This document shows positions 25,783 to 34,832 of a stretch of DNA of 64,000 nucleotides, piece by piece (positions within the stretch are counted from its first letter, which is position 1; each line of letters begins with the position of its first letter). Position numbers and translations under genes: made by a program. A model generated the notes under the pieces. It worked only from the letters and a program-made list of their open reading frames with translations, did not search any database and was not told the origin of the DNA. This DNA comes from Tissierella sp. Yu-01 (GTDB lineage Bacteria; Bacillota; Clostridia; Tissierellales; Tissierellaceae). Location of the stretch: NCBI RefSeq assembly GCF_029537395.1, contig NZ_CP120677.1, forward strand, positions 1,736,001-1,800,000, written 5' to 3'.

Positions 25783-26157
25783 TTACCTTACATCCTTGTC
25801 TATAAAAAGTGGATTCTTATTTTTTGAAATATAATTTTTAATTACTTTATTCTTTTTACTTAATTGTTGCATGTTTTCAAGTAAAGATTGTCGCATTTCT
25901 TTTATTGATTCTTGCAGTTTTTTCTGTTGGTCCATAATCTCTTTTATTTTTTCAATGTATTCTTCATTCTGGGCATCGGGGAATCTGCTCAGCTGTAAGT
26001 TTAGAGTATCTATTTTATCAATTTCCTCTTGATTTATCTTAATGATCTCAAGTCCAGAATCTAATTCCCCATCCCAAGTTGTTAAATTATTTAATATATT
26101 ATCTACGGATTTATTTCTTTGCTCCAATAATTCTTCAAAATTTATATTTGCGCCCAT
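25783..26157 (-). CDS. FliT-like flagellar protein
   Basis: A 124-aa, highly charged helical protein (DQQKKLQESIKEMRQSLLENMQQLSKKNKVIKNYI at about 73-107). No domain is certain by eye, but it follows and overlaps fliS by 16 bp, the usual place of fliT or a FliT-like chaperone for FliD. It ends NKNPLFIDKDVR, a pattern seen in clostridial FliT-like proteins where the C-terminus reads PxFIDxKV. A role as FliD chaperone is inferred from position and helicity. Confidence 0.6.
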   Translation of the reverse strand: MGANINFEELLEQRNKSVDNILNNLTTWDGELDSGLEIIKINQEEIDKIDTLNLQLSRFPDAQNEEYIEKIKEIMDQQKKLQESIKEMRQSLLENMQQLSKKNKVIKNYISKNKNPLFIDKDVR

Positions 26158-26510
26158 GTATCTCTCAACTCTTCCAGATATTTTTTTACTTCAATTATTG
26201 GTTCTACGTCTTTAGCAATATTTGCCCTTATTAATCTACGATACATATAATCATAAAGTTGATATAGATTCTTGGCTACGTCTCCACCAGCTTCATAATT
26301 CAAAGTGGTCATAAATTCAGTTATAATATCCTGTGTTTTTTTTAAATAGGTATTTACATGCACAAAGTCCTTTTCCTCCAATGCAATTTCTGCAAGTTTT
26401 AAATTCTTTATTGCTCCATCATATAACATAGTTACAAGTTTTTTTGGAGGAGCTGTCATTACCTGATTTGTCTTATATGCGTTATACGCTTGTGCTTGAG
26501 CTTGGTTCAT
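26142..26510 (-). CDS. fliS: Flagellar secretion chaperone FliS
   Basis: FliS binds the C-terminus of flagellin before export. The 122-aa protein has the family N-terminus AYNAYKTNQVMTAPPKKLVTMLYDGAIKNLKLAEIAL (about 7-43) and the block FMTTLNYEAGGDVAKNLYQLYDYMYRRLIRANI. It overlaps the fliT-like gene. In Firmicutes FliS also interacts with FliW, encoded here at 45197. Confidence 0.95.
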   Translation of the reverse strand: MNQAQAQAYNAYKTNQVMTAPPKKLVTMLYDGAIKNLKLAEIALEEKDFVHVNTYLKKTQDIITEFMTTLNYEAGGDVAKNLYQLYDYMYRRLIRANIAKDVEPIIEVKKYLEELRDTWAQI

Positions 26511-26521
26511 TTCCTACACCT

Positions 26522-27949
26522 CTACTTCTTATTCGCTGCTGTCTGAGCATTCATTGCTGATATCTGACCTGATAACCACTCCAGCTGACTCTCAGCCTGC
26601 ATCATAGCTGTATCAAGAGCTGCAAACTTCTTTTTATAATATTCTTCTTTTCTTGCAATTCTATCACTGAAATCATCTATTCTTCTGTTTAAATCTTTCA
26701 ATGTTCTATCAAAGCTTTCATTTTTACTCTTTATTAGTCCATCACTGGATGAAATATAGGTATCAATTTGTTTATTTAACTTTGATATAAAGCCTACGCT
26801 ATCTTCTGCGCCATCTACACCTTTAACATCACCAAAGAAGTTGATTACACTTTGTGAGTCCTTAGAGAATTGTTCTAAAAACTTTGAAGAATTAAAGCTT
26901 AATCTACCAGTTTTATCTGTAGTTGATACCCCCAGTTGAGATATATCTTTAATACTTGTTATTCCTTCATCAGCACCAAGTGAATCAGTAACCATTCTTC
27001 TAAGAGCTGAATGAAGACTTCTCAAACTGCTATCACCTGCTAAAGTTCCTCTTCCTTCTGTAGTATAGGAATCATTAGCACCTTTTGTAACAGTTCCTAC
27101 TGCTAACTGCTCTTCTATAAAACTCATAGTTGAATTATATTGATCTACAAAGTCTTGTACGGTTTTGGTTAGCTTTTCTGTATCGGTAGCTACAGTTACA
27201 GTGGAATTTCCCACTTCCTTTAGGTTTATGGTTAAACCAAGAACTTTATCGCTTACTGTATTGGAGTCGCTATAAGCAGTAATTCCGTTGATTGTAAACT
27301 CCGCTTGTTCCCCCTTAGCAACCTCTACACCAGTCAACTTCAAAGTGTCTAATACTGTTCCTTTATTATTAGATAATTCAATATTTCTATCACCTGACTT
27401 TTCATCAGTTAAAACTATTTTGCTATCAATTATAGTAGCACTAATACCTGTATCCTTTGTTTTGTCGTTTATATTATCTACTATAGTTTTAAGACTATCG
27501 TCTTTGCCTACTTCAATAGTAGTAGATTTACCATCTTGGTTTTTTATGGTGAAACTACCCTCTAAGGTTAAGGCTTTAAACTTCCCTTCATCATCATAAA
27601 CATCAGCAACCTTATCACTACCAACTAGCCTGCTATTTGTGGCCAATTTTATTACTTCTATCTTATAGGTTCCAGCTACTGCATCCTTTGAAGACGTCGC
27701 AGTTACAATATCTTCATTTGATGATTTAGATGTCATCGAAGTAAAAGTATCAGTATTTTGAAGCGCCTTCAACTTATCAAATAATGAATTTAATCTAGTA
27801 TTTACATCTTTCCATGCATTTTGCTTAGCTGTTATGTCTGTTTTTTGTTTTGCTAATTGATTTAAGGGTAATCTTTCTATTTGCATAAGTTGATCAATTG
27901 TACTTTGATCTATACCTGAATAAGACCCTAAAAAATTTATACCTGCCAT
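26522..27949 (-). CDS. fliD: Flagellar filament capping protein FliD
   Basis: This is the filament cap and hook-associated protein 2. The 475-aa product begins with the FliD_N helix (SGIDQSTIDQLMQIERLPL, K-rich to residue 40), a variable middle domain (about 100-260), and the C-terminal coiled coil with LSWLSGQISAMNAQ-like end (ESQLEWLSGQISAM). It lies between flaG and fliS. The length is normal. Confidence 0.94.
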   Translation of the reverse strand: MAGINFLGSYSGIDQSTIDQLMQIERLPLNQLAKQKTDITAKQNAWKDVNTRLNSLFDKLKALQNTDTFTSMTSKSSNEDIVTATSSKDAVAGTYKIEVIKLATNSRLVGSDKVADVYDDEGKFKALTLEGSFTIKNQDGKSTTIEVGKDDSLKTIVDNINDKTKDTGISATIIDSKIVLTDEKSGDRNIELSNNKGTVLDTLKLTGVEVAKGEQAEFTINGITAYSDSNTVSDKVLGLTINLKEVGNSTVTVATDTEKLTKTVQDFVDQYNSTMSFIEEQLAVGTVTKGANDSYTTEGRGTLAGDSSLRSLHSALRRMVTDSLGADEGITSIKDISQLGVSTTDKTGRLSFNSSKFLEQFSKDSQSVINFFGDVKGVDGAEDSVGFISKLNKQIDTYISSSDGLIKSKNESFDRTLKDLNRRIDDFSDRIARKEEYYKKKFAALDTAMMQAESQLEWLSGQISAMNAQTAANKK

Positions 27950-27951
27950 GT

Positions 27952-28323
27952 TTATCCCCTTTCATCAACCAAAATTCCTACCAAATCCCAAATGCTTGCT
28001 ACCAAGTCAAGTATTTTCTCAGGCGGAATTTCCTTTATTACCTCATCTGTTTCATTATCTACTAACTTAACTAAATACCTACCTGTTCTTTCATGTACTT
28101 TGAATTCAAAACGTCTATCGTCCTTAAAAATCAAACGATTAGATTCTTCAACTGCTTTTTCTAAATCAGTTTTTGTATAATTATTACTAAGCTTTAGAAT
28201 CTCCTGTTGAGGATCTATTTTTTTTACTGTTCTTATATCCTGTGGTCTAATATCTAACTTCTGTTCTATACTAATAGGTGTCGTTTTATGAGTCTCACTT
28301 ACAGTAGGTGTAATTTTCATCAT
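27952..28323 (-). CDS. flaG: FlaG family flagellar protein
   Basis: A 123-aa protein with the FlaG core in its second half: LIFKDDRRFEFKVHERTGRYLVKLVDNETDEVIKEIPPEKILDLVASI (about 64-111). FlaG influences filament length. The N-terminal half is a variable linker. It precedes fliD by 2 bp and follows the flagellin terminator, so it may be expressed by readthrough or its own promoter. Confidence 0.93.
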   Translation of the reverse strand: MMKITPTVSETHKTTPISIEQKLDIRPQDIRTVKKIDPQQEILKLSNNYTKTDLEKAVEESNRLIFKDDRRFEFKVHERTGRYLVKLVDNETDEVIKEIPPEKILDLVASIWDLVGILVDERG

Positions 28324-28350
28324 AAATCCCTCTTTAATATATATTTATAA

Positions 28351-28378
28351 AAAGCCGACCGATTTTACGGTCGGCTTT
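28351..28378 (-). terminator. Terminator of the flagellin gene
   Basis: An 11-bp perfect GC-rich stem, AAAGCCGACCG and CGGTCGGCTTT, has a 6-nt loop and a T-rich tail (TTTTTAT) on the minus strand, 10 bp past the flagellin stop. Confidence 0.93.
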
Positions 28379-28388
28379 AAAGCTTCAA

Positions 28389-29354
28389 TTATTGTAATAA
28401 TTGTAATACTGAGTTTGGCATTTGATTAGCTTGAGCTAACATTGCTGTAGCTGCTTGGCTAAGGATGTTATTCTTTGTAAATTCCATCATTTCTTCAGCC
28501 ATATCTACGTCTCTGATTCTTGATTCAGCAGCTGATAGGTTTTCTGAAGTTGCTGTTAAGTTGTTGATTGTGTGGTCTAATCTGTTTTGAGCAGCACCTA
28601 AAGAAGCTCTTTGACTTGAAACTGATTCAATTGCATTATCTATAGCTTGCATTATACCAACTTGACCAGATGTTCCATCAATTTTATCAACTACATCACC
28701 AAATCTAAAGTCACCTACTTGTGCTCCAGATATTGCTCCAGAACCTATATCTGCTGATGTTTCATAAAATAATTTTATTCCTGCTACTTTTTCATTACTA
28801 CCACTAGCTGCGTCTACTCCTAGCTTAAGTGACTTTGAATCCATCCCTTTTATTGTAACACCCATAGTTTGATTATCATTAGCACCTATTTGGAATGTAA
28901 AGGATGCACCGTCAGTATCGAAAGTTCCACTAGCTTTATCATATCCAAATAAAGACTTTGTATTGAATTCTGTATCACTTGCTACTCTTGTAATTTCCAC
29001 TGCTAGCTGATCAAATTCAGCTTGAATTTGTGTTCTGTCTTCTTTTGTATTAGTTCCATTTGCTGCTTGTACTGCTAAGTCTCTCATTCTTTGAAGCATA
29101 GAGTGAGTTTCTGTTAAAGCACCTTCTGCTGTTTGAATTAAAGAAATACCATCTTGAGCATTTCTTATAGCTTGCTTTAATCCACCAACTTGTCCTCTCA
29201 TTTTTTCAGATATTGCTAATCCTGCAGCGTCATCTCCCGCTTTATTGATTCTAAGACCTGAAGATAATTTTGCTAAAGAGTTACTCTTAGAATTGTTTGC
29301 TGCTGTTAATCTTGAATAAGTGTTCATTGCTGAAATGTTTTGATTAATTCTCAT
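28389..29354 (-). CDS. fliC: Flagellin
   Basis: This is the filament subunit. The 321-aa protein has the conserved N-terminal D0/D1 (MRINQNISAMNTYSRL, then LSSGLRINKAGDDAAGLAISEKMRGQ at about 31-56) and C-terminal D1/D0 (RLDHTINNLTATSENLSAAESRIRDVDMAEEM, ending QMPNSVLQLLQ). The variable domain is short (about 165-235), and its serines and threonines are candidate sites for the glycans made by the neighbouring genes. An optimal AAGGAGG lies 7 nt upstream. Expression is predicted from the sigma-28 promoter at 29433-29458 with CsrA/FliW control in the leader. Confidence 0.97.
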   Translation of the reverse strand: MRINQNISAMNTYSRLTAANNSKSNSLAKLSSGLRINKAGDDAAGLAISEKMRGQVGGLKQAIRNAQDGISLIQTAEGALTETHSMLQRMRDLAVQAANGTNTKEDRTQIQAEFDQLAVEITRVASDTEFNTKSLFGYDKASGTFDTDGASFTFQIGANDNQTMGVTIKGMDSKSLKLGVDAASGSNEKVAGIKLFYETSADIGSGAISGAQVGDFRFGDVVDKIDGTSGQVGIMQAIDNAIESVSSQRASLGAAQNRLDHTINNLTATSENLSAAESRIRDVDMAEEMMEFTKNNILSQAATAMLAQANQMPNSVLQLLQ

Positions 29355-29361
29355 TTGTTTT

Positions 29362-29393
29362 CCTCCTTGAAATTTGTTTTTGGCATCCTTGCC
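29362..29393 (-). promoter_or_regulatory. Candidate CsrA-binding sites in the flagellin leader
   Basis: GGC-AAGGAT-GCC (29393-29382) forms a hairpin whose loop displays AAGGA, the A(N)GGA CsrA motif. A second AAGGAGG (29368-29362) is the Shine-Dalgarno sequence itself. The spacing and arrangement resemble the two-site hag leader of B. subtilis. The csrA and fliW genes are present at 44974-45640. Confidence 0.65.
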
Positions 29394-29432
29394 TTATAAG
29401 AAACATATTGTATTTGTTTCTTCTTGATATAT

Positions 29433-29458
29433 TTATCGGAGGGTTGGTGGAAAGTTTA
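29433..29458 (-). promoter_or_regulatory. Sigma-28 (FliA/SigD) promoter of flagellin
   Basis: TAAA (29458-29455), a 15-bp spacer and CCGATAA (29439-29433), followed by ATAT, match the sigma-28 consensus almost exactly. It lies about 80 nt upstream of the flagellin start. Confidence 0.93.
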
Positions 29459-29563
29459 ATAGTATTGGAAAAGTTTTTTTGTATAAATAATTAGAGGATC
29501 ATCGAATAGGAATGAATGCTATCAACAAGTCTTTGATTTTACTTTTCCCAGACTTCTACATCT

Positions 29564-30322
29564 TCAAAATGCTATCCTTCCTTCTCTTATACGTTTTTCT
29601 ATAATCTTTCTCACCTTTTCTAAATCTTTGGGTGTATCTACTGAAAGAGTAGTTGCTGAAGTCTCAATAAATTTTAATTTATGTCCATTTTCCAAAAATC
29701 TAAACTCGTCTATATCTTCAATACTTTCCAGATATCCTCTCTTAGCTTCAAAACAAAAGCGTAATGCAGACTTAGTAAAACATTGAACACCTACAAATTT
29801 CTTGAACTTATAATCAGAACAACCTTTTGGAAAAGGTATTGGACTCCTAGCCATGTAAAGACCATACCCCTCTATGTCAGTAGCAATTTTAATTTTTGAT
29901 GAATCTACGACATCAATAGGATCCTCTAGTATCATCATGGCATTTGCGGCATACGAACTTTCTGGATCTACACCATGAGGAATCATTGTTTCTATACATT
30001 CTTTTTCTATTAATGGCTCATCTCCATTTACATTAATAAAAAAATCTCCATCAATTTTTGTCGATGCTTCATATAACCTATCTAAATGAGTTGGATGGTC
30101 TTCTGACGTCATTACAACATTCATATTATACGCCTCGCAAACATCTTTAATTCTATTATCATCGGTTGCTACGTAGACTTCAGTAATTCCCCTAGAATTT
30201 ATAAGTTGCTTGTATACCCACCAAATCATAGGTTTACCACATATATCAGCAAGCACCTTTCCCTCAAAACGAGTTGACTTATACCTTGCAGGCACTATAC
30301 CTATAATCTTCACAAACGACAT
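29564..30322 (-). CDS. 3-deoxy-ulosonate cytidylyltransferase, KdsB family
   Basis: This enzyme activates a 3-deoxy-2-ulosonic acid with CTP to its CMP-sugar. The 252-aa protein matches KdsB in length and motifs: IGIVPARYKSTRFEGKVLADICGKPMIWW (about 7-35), VYVATDDNRI, MTSEDHPTHLDRL and NVNGDEPLIEKE (metal-binding region), then GLYMARSPIPF. A Gram-positive-type bacterium has no LPS Kdo, so the substrate is probably a Kdo-like sugar on flagella. It is the last gene of the Maf-aldolase-phosphatase operon and lies next to flagellin. Confidence 0.88.
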   Translation of the reverse strand: MSFVKIIGIVPARYKSTRFEGKVLADICGKPMIWWVYKQLINSRGITEVYVATDDNRIKDVCEAYNMNVVMTSEDHPTHLDRLYEASTKIDGDFFINVNGDEPLIEKECIETMIPHGVDPESSYAANAMMILEDPIDVVDSSKIKIATDIEGYGLYMARSPIPFPKGCSDYKFKKFVGVQCFTKSALRFCFEAKRGYLESIEDIDEFRFLENGHKLKFIETSATTLSVDTPKDLEKVRKIIEKRIREGRIAF

Positions 30323-30594
30323 ACATACCCTCCTTACAATTATAGATTTACTTAAATTTTAGTTAATATATAACTTAATACAATATCGTATTTATTATTA
30401 ATACTGCTAAACCAATAAAAATCAACAAAAGTCATCTTACAAAATCAATGTCAACTAATGTTGTATAAGTTACAGTAATAAACCTTTCAAAGTTGTTTTA
30501 TTCCAAGTTACGGTAACACCATTCCCATTAAAAGTAGCTGATAAATTAAGTGTCTAGCATTGACAAATTCAATAACATCTGCCTCTTTTATTTA

Positions 30595-31308
30595 TCATTT
30601 TATCTTTTTAGCATGATTATTTATAATATCAATACAATATTTTCGTCTGGGATCTAGAAACTCACCGTTATAGATTTCGCCATTAACTTTTACTTGGCAT
30701 CCATTTTGAAGCGCAAGCATTATTCCTGGCAAAAAGTCCCATACATATGCCCCTTCTGGATTAACAAATCGATAAAACGATCCATGAATTACATTATATA
30801 TATTATAGACAGCACAACCCATAATGCGATATTCTCCAGGTTCATTTAACTTTGATATCACAGGTTTTGTTACCGAAGATGATAAACCTATTATCCGGGA
30901 TTGGTATGGCTTTACAAAGTCTCCTGATATTAACTTTAATTCTAATTCCGGCAACAATATAAAACTTCCCAGATACCTATCGCTTCTCCATAAACCAAAT
31001 GATACACCCCACTCTTTTAATCCTGAACTAAAGTTCTCTGTTCCGTCAATAGGATCAAGTATTACTATATAATCTTCATTATTAGGAATAGTGAAATCAA
31101 ATGATTCTTCACCGATAAAACAAATATTAGGTAGAAATTCCTTCAAATAACTATGAACTAGGTCCTCAATATATATATCAGATTTAGTAACTGGTGTATT
31201 ATCGGATTTTAATTCAATTCTGTATCGGTTTTCTTGAATTTTGGGAAGGTTATCAACTATTATTTGGCATATCTCATTCAATATTTTATTTACATTAAAA
31301 TTACTCAT
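30595..31308 (-). CDS. Inositol-monophosphatase-family sugar phosphatase
   Basis: A Mg2+-dependent phosphatase of the IMPase/CysQ fold, 237 aa. The metal-site motifs are visible: GEESFDF near residue 63, ILDPIDGTENFSSGL (DPxDGT) near residue 80, and AYVWDFLPGIMLALQNG (WD) near 190. It sits between the aldolase and the KdsB-like gene, so a role in removing a phosphate before CMP activation is inferred. The ATG at 31308 is 9 nt from GGAG. An ATG two codons earlier is only 3 nt away. Confidence 0.85.
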   Translation of the reverse strand: MSNFNVNKILNEICQIIVDNLPKIQENRYRIELKSDNTPVTKSDIYIEDLVHSYLKEFLPNICFIGEESFDFTIPNNEDYIVILDPIDGTENFSSGLKEWGVSFGLWRSDRYLGSFILLPELELKLISGDFVKPYQSRIIGLSSSVTKPVISKLNEPGEYRIMGCAVYNIYNVIHGSFYRFVNPEGAYVWDFLPGIMLALQNGCQVKVNGEIYNGEFLDPRRKYCIDIINNHAKKIK

Positions 31309-31314
31309 ATGCAT

Positions 31315-32919
31315 CTACTCCTTTATTTCATAGATAGACCTAGTAATAAACTTAATACCCACCTTTTTCCTAATCATTTTAAAAAAACTTCTCATAGACT
31401 TATTTTTTTCTAATTCTTCTACTTGTATATTATAAGATAAATCTCTTGTGAAATAATTTTTTTCCTTTTCTATAGAATAGCCATCGAAGCCAGCTAAAGA
31501 AATAGATTTAATTGATATTTTTTTCAGTAAATTTATCAACATTACACCAGCATTATCAGAAATTATTGGGTCTTGGAATAATAAGTCTGAGTAATTGACA
31601 GTAAGGTTATCATCAGAATTTATCATTTCTATATTAGATGTATTAATTATCAAAATATCTTTCATATTTTCTGCATCATATTTAAATGTGGTATTGTATC
31701 TTTTATGATTGCTAATAAATGTTGCATCAACTTTATAATCCTCAGGAATAAAGTTCACACTGATTATATAGGGTTTATGCATTTCAATATATTTAATTAT
31801 TTCATTTTTATTTGATATAATAGTAGCTCCTGGAGCCATTATTAAAACTTCTTGCTTAGCATTTAGCACTTTTTCCAAACTTCCTAATGTAAGATAATCA
31901 TCTACAAAATCATCTTGGAATTGAATATAAAGATTTTCAATTATTTCTTTGTCGAATATATGTTTTTTTTCACTAGGTAATAGACTCAAAATTTTACTTA
32001 TATACTTCACTGTAAGAGTCTGTTTATTCATCAAATAAGAAGAATAATTAGGGTGACATTGACTTGCTGCGGCAAGATATTGGTGAACAGAATAGCCCCA
32101 CTGAACTTGATTAGTAATTTTACTTAAATGTTCATCATAAATTTCTAATAACGGTACAATATCATATTTCTGCTCAATATTTTCATTAATGTAATGCGTA
32201 GCTAACTCAGTACAAAGATTACCAGCACCTCGTCCCATACCAAAGACTGATGAATCAATTATTAAGTTTCTCTTTGATTGAAGCATAATTAATTCTTGAG
32301 CATTTGAAAATGAAAGTTGAAGATTATTATGAGAATGAAATCCTATGCTTATTGTCCTTTCAAGGTTATTATCCAAAAGATAATAAATTCTTAACAAATT
32401 ATTTTTATACATCGAACCTAATGTATCAACTAAATAAAATGCATATGGTTTTAAGTTATTTACTCTTTTTATAAGTTTTAATAAACTTTCATCTGAAAAA
32501 GTTGCAGTTCCAACAGGCTGTATAAATACTTCATAGCCCTTTTCCATTAACCTCTTTCCATACTCTAATGCTTGATTTATTTCTGTTTCATCTTCATGGA
32601 AAGTCAATCTTATTCCATCTATAGTTTCGCTACTTCTTTTTCTAATCTTTTCTAAAGGTATATAAGGTTGATCAATCATTGCCACATACATTACGTCTTT
32701 TCTTCTGTTTTTTATATATTTCTCAATATCTAGAACATCATTAAAAACAGATTTATTAACATCATATTCATCATCTCTTAAAAAACCACATTCGATTATA
32801 TCTATATTAGAATCAGCTAATTTGCCTATAATTCTATCAATGGTATTTACTCCAAAGTCCCATTCATTTATATATCCACCATCTCGTAATGTACAATCCA
32901 AAACTTTGATATCTTTCAT
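31315..32919 (-). CDS. DRE-TIM aldolase with extra C-terminal domain
   Basis: The N-terminal ~280 residues form an HMGL-like (DRE-TIM) barrel: VLDCTLRDGGYINEWDFG at 5-22 carries the catalytic and metal-binding CTLRDGG. FHSHNNLQLS near 195 supplies metal-ligand histidines, and FGMGRGAGNLCTELA follows. The family includes 4-hydroxy-2-oxovalerate aldolase, which joins or splits pyruvate and an aldehyde. Residues ~345-534 are an added domain (LIMAPGATIIS; VNFIPEDYKVDATFISN) recalling the Maf/DUF115 fold. With a phosphatase and a KdsB-like enzyme next door, it may build the ulosonic acid carbon skeleton. That function is inferred. Confidence 0.75.
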   Translation of the reverse strand: MKDIKVLDCTLRDGGYINEWDFGVNTIDRIIGKLADSNIDIIECGFLRDDEYDVNKSVFNDVLDIEKYIKNRRKDVMYVAMIDQPYIPLEKIRKRSSETIDGIRLTFHEDETEINQALEYGKRLMEKGYEVFIQPVGTATFSDESLLKLIKRVNNLKPYAFYLVDTLGSMYKNNLLRIYYLLDNNLERTISIGFHSHNNLQLSFSNAQELIMLQSKRNLIIDSSVFGMGRGAGNLCTELATHYINENIEQKYDIVPLLEIYDEHLSKITNQVQWGYSVHQYLAAASQCHPNYSSYLMNKQTLTVKYISKILSLLPSEKKHIFDKEIIENLYIQFQDDFVDDYLTLGSLEKVLNAKQEVLIMAPGATIISNKNEIIKYIEMHKPYIISVNFIPEDYKVDATFISNHKRYNTTFKYDAENMKDILIINTSNIEMINSDDNLTVNYSDLLFQDPIISDNAGVMLINLLKKISIKSISLAGFDGYSIEKEKNYFTRDLSYNIQVEELEKNKSMRSFFKMIRKKVGIKFITRSIYEIKE

Positions 32920-32984
32920 AATTTATCCCTCCACTTAAGAAACTTAGATAATTTATTATAATACAGTTATCTTACTTTATTTTT

Positions 32985-34832
32985 CTATATGCTAATATAA
33001 TTAATAATATCTTCCATCATTTCATCATATACCGGTTTTAACATCTCTATATCTGAAGAGCATATACTTATAAACATTCCAAAAATATCTAAAATCCTTT
33101 TTGACTTTTGATATGGATTTTTTTCCTCATTTAAATCATCTATGCTATCTGCCAATACTTTGTACTGGACTCTATTCATTGGTAGTATAAATGTTTTATA
33201 AAATTCATTGTTTTCTATTTTTTTTAGTTCTTTATCAAGTTTTATATACAGCTTTTCAATTTCAGAAAAATTTCTGTTATTTAAAGACTTTTCTATTTTA
33301 CTTAATATTAGTTTGTATTCTTTATTAATTTTTTTAGCATTAGCAAAGGACTTATCCATACTTTTTGTTTGAGATAATATATGTTTCTTATCGTAGATTG
33401 TTTTATTTCCACTTAACCTATTTTTCTCTACTATCTTATCTTTTATAGTTGTTTCCATAAAATCTTTTAACTCTTTAAACTGAGTTCCTTCAATATTAGC
33501 CCCACCTTTAGTAGTATTAATAACATTAATATTTGGAAGCAGCTTTATGTACAACTCTATTTGCTGCCTCATGGAATCCAAACTTTCATTAGTTAATATC
33601 TCATTTCCATAAACATCCTTTACCCATATACTATTTTCTATTTCTTTATCTGTAAGTTCACTTCTATAGGATATTCCTTCTGAGTAGCGCTCTTTACCTC
33701 TGTATCCTAGGTTTTGTCCTACTAATATTATATTGCTAAAGCCCAGAGTGTATAATAATTGAAGGGTAACTACTGCTATAGATGGTGCATCTTGTACTAT
33801 ATTTATACCTTTACCACCCTCATCTTTTAAGAAATACCTTGCAACTGTATCCTGACTAGTTATCATATGGTATTTATCACCAGGATAATTTTCTAAAGTT
33901 TCATATCCTACAGAAGAACCAAATATCATTGCAATATTTTTAATTCCCTTTTCTTTTACCTTTTCAAATACAGTTTGATTCTTTACTGTTGGGTCATATG
34001 TACAAGCAGCATCTGGATAGATATCGTTATAGATAAGAGTATTTATAGCCGATCCAACACTAAATATATAGGCTAATCCATTTTCTTTAATATACCTTAG
34101 GTTCTCTATTTCATCATTCAAAGAAGGTCCTGCTGCTACTAATATGGCTGTTTTGTCTTTAAATTCACCTTTCTTTTCCAATATTATATTTGGAGTTGAC
34201 AATACTTCCTTTAGATTTTTCATGCTATTTATAATCCATCTTTTTTGAAACGAATAATTTGTTGCTATAGTTCTTCTTTTATCTTTTATTATCTTAAGCA
34301 TAGTCTGATTAAAATCTTCATTTTCATCTTCAAAATTTTGTTTATGTGAGGGCAACTCGACTATCTTGATTTTGTCTCTATTTCTATCTACAAATTTATC
34401 AATTGTATTTCCAGAAAATCCAATGCTAATTCCCATTAGTCTACTATTATTTAAATCTTTAAGGTTTACATTTGAGAGAAATGCATATAATAGTTCTGGT
34501 ATTGGTTCATATATATAGTATTTTATATTATTGTATTCCTCAAGCATAAGTTGTATATGATATCCTAAGCTTGTCCCATAGAAAATAATATTTGTATTTT
34601 CATCTATATCATCAAAAGAATCTACTATGGTTTCTGCTTCCTTAATAGGATTATATTTGCTATGTAAATATACTTTTTTATCGTCTTTAGTTACGGCTAA
34701 GGTTTTTTCACCATTTCTTGTTTCCTCTATGTTGAATAATATTCTATTCTCTTTATCCTCAATTTGTTTTAACTTATTCCAGATATCTGGATAGGAGTTT
34801 TTTAGAATATTTAAGTTATCAATTAAGATCAT
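32985..34832 (-). CDS. Maf-family motility accessory protein, flagellin glycosyltransferase (DUF115/MptE-like)
   Basis: Maf proteins transfer nonulosonic-type sugars to flagellin Ser/Thr before export. The 615-aa protein has the N-terminal Maf region with YGTSLGYHIQLML (about 87-100). The central DUF115 domain has TAILVAAGPSLNDEIENL (about 222-240), AYIFSVGSAINTLI, GINIVQDAPSIAV and ILVGQNLGY. The C-terminus is helical. It overlaps the upstream unknown gene by 14 bp. Its place beside CMP- and CDP-sugar genes and flagellin supports flagellin glycosylation. The transferred sugar is not known. Confidence 0.88.
   Translation of the reverse strand: MILIDNLNILKNSYPDIWNKLKQIEDKENRILFNIEETRNGEKTLAVTKDDKKVYLHSKYNPIKEAETIVDSFDDIDENTNIIFYGTSLGYHIQLMLEEYNNIKYYIYEPIPELLYAFLSNVNLKDLNNSRLMGISIGFSGNTIDKFVDRNRDKIKIVELPSHKQNFEDENEDFNQTMLKIIKDKRRTIATNYSFQKRWIINSMKNLKEVLSTPNIILEKKGEFKDKTAILVAAGPSLNDEIENLRYIKENGLAYIFSVGSAINTLIYNDIYPDAACTYDPTVKNQTVFEKVKEKGIKNIAMIFGSSVGYETLENYPGDKYHMITSQDTVARYFLKDEGGKGINIVQDAPSIAVVTLQLLYTLGFSNIILVGQNLGYRGKERYSEGISYRSELTDKEIENSIWVKDVYGNEILTNESLDSMRQQIELYIKLLPNINVINTTKGGANIEGTQFKELKDFMETTIKDKIVEKNRLSGNKTIYDKKHILSQTKSMDKSFANAKKINKEYKLILSKIEKSLNNRNFSEIEKLYIKLDKELKKIENNEFYKTFILPMNRVQYKVLADSIDDLNEEKNPYQKSKRILDIFGMFISICSSDIEMLKPVYDEMMEDIINYISI

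Noticed and set aside
30380-30430. Sigma-28-like ATACGATAT box upstream of the KdsB-like gene
   Set aside because: It lacks the CCGATA core and a correctly spaced TAAA, so it is not supported as a promoter.
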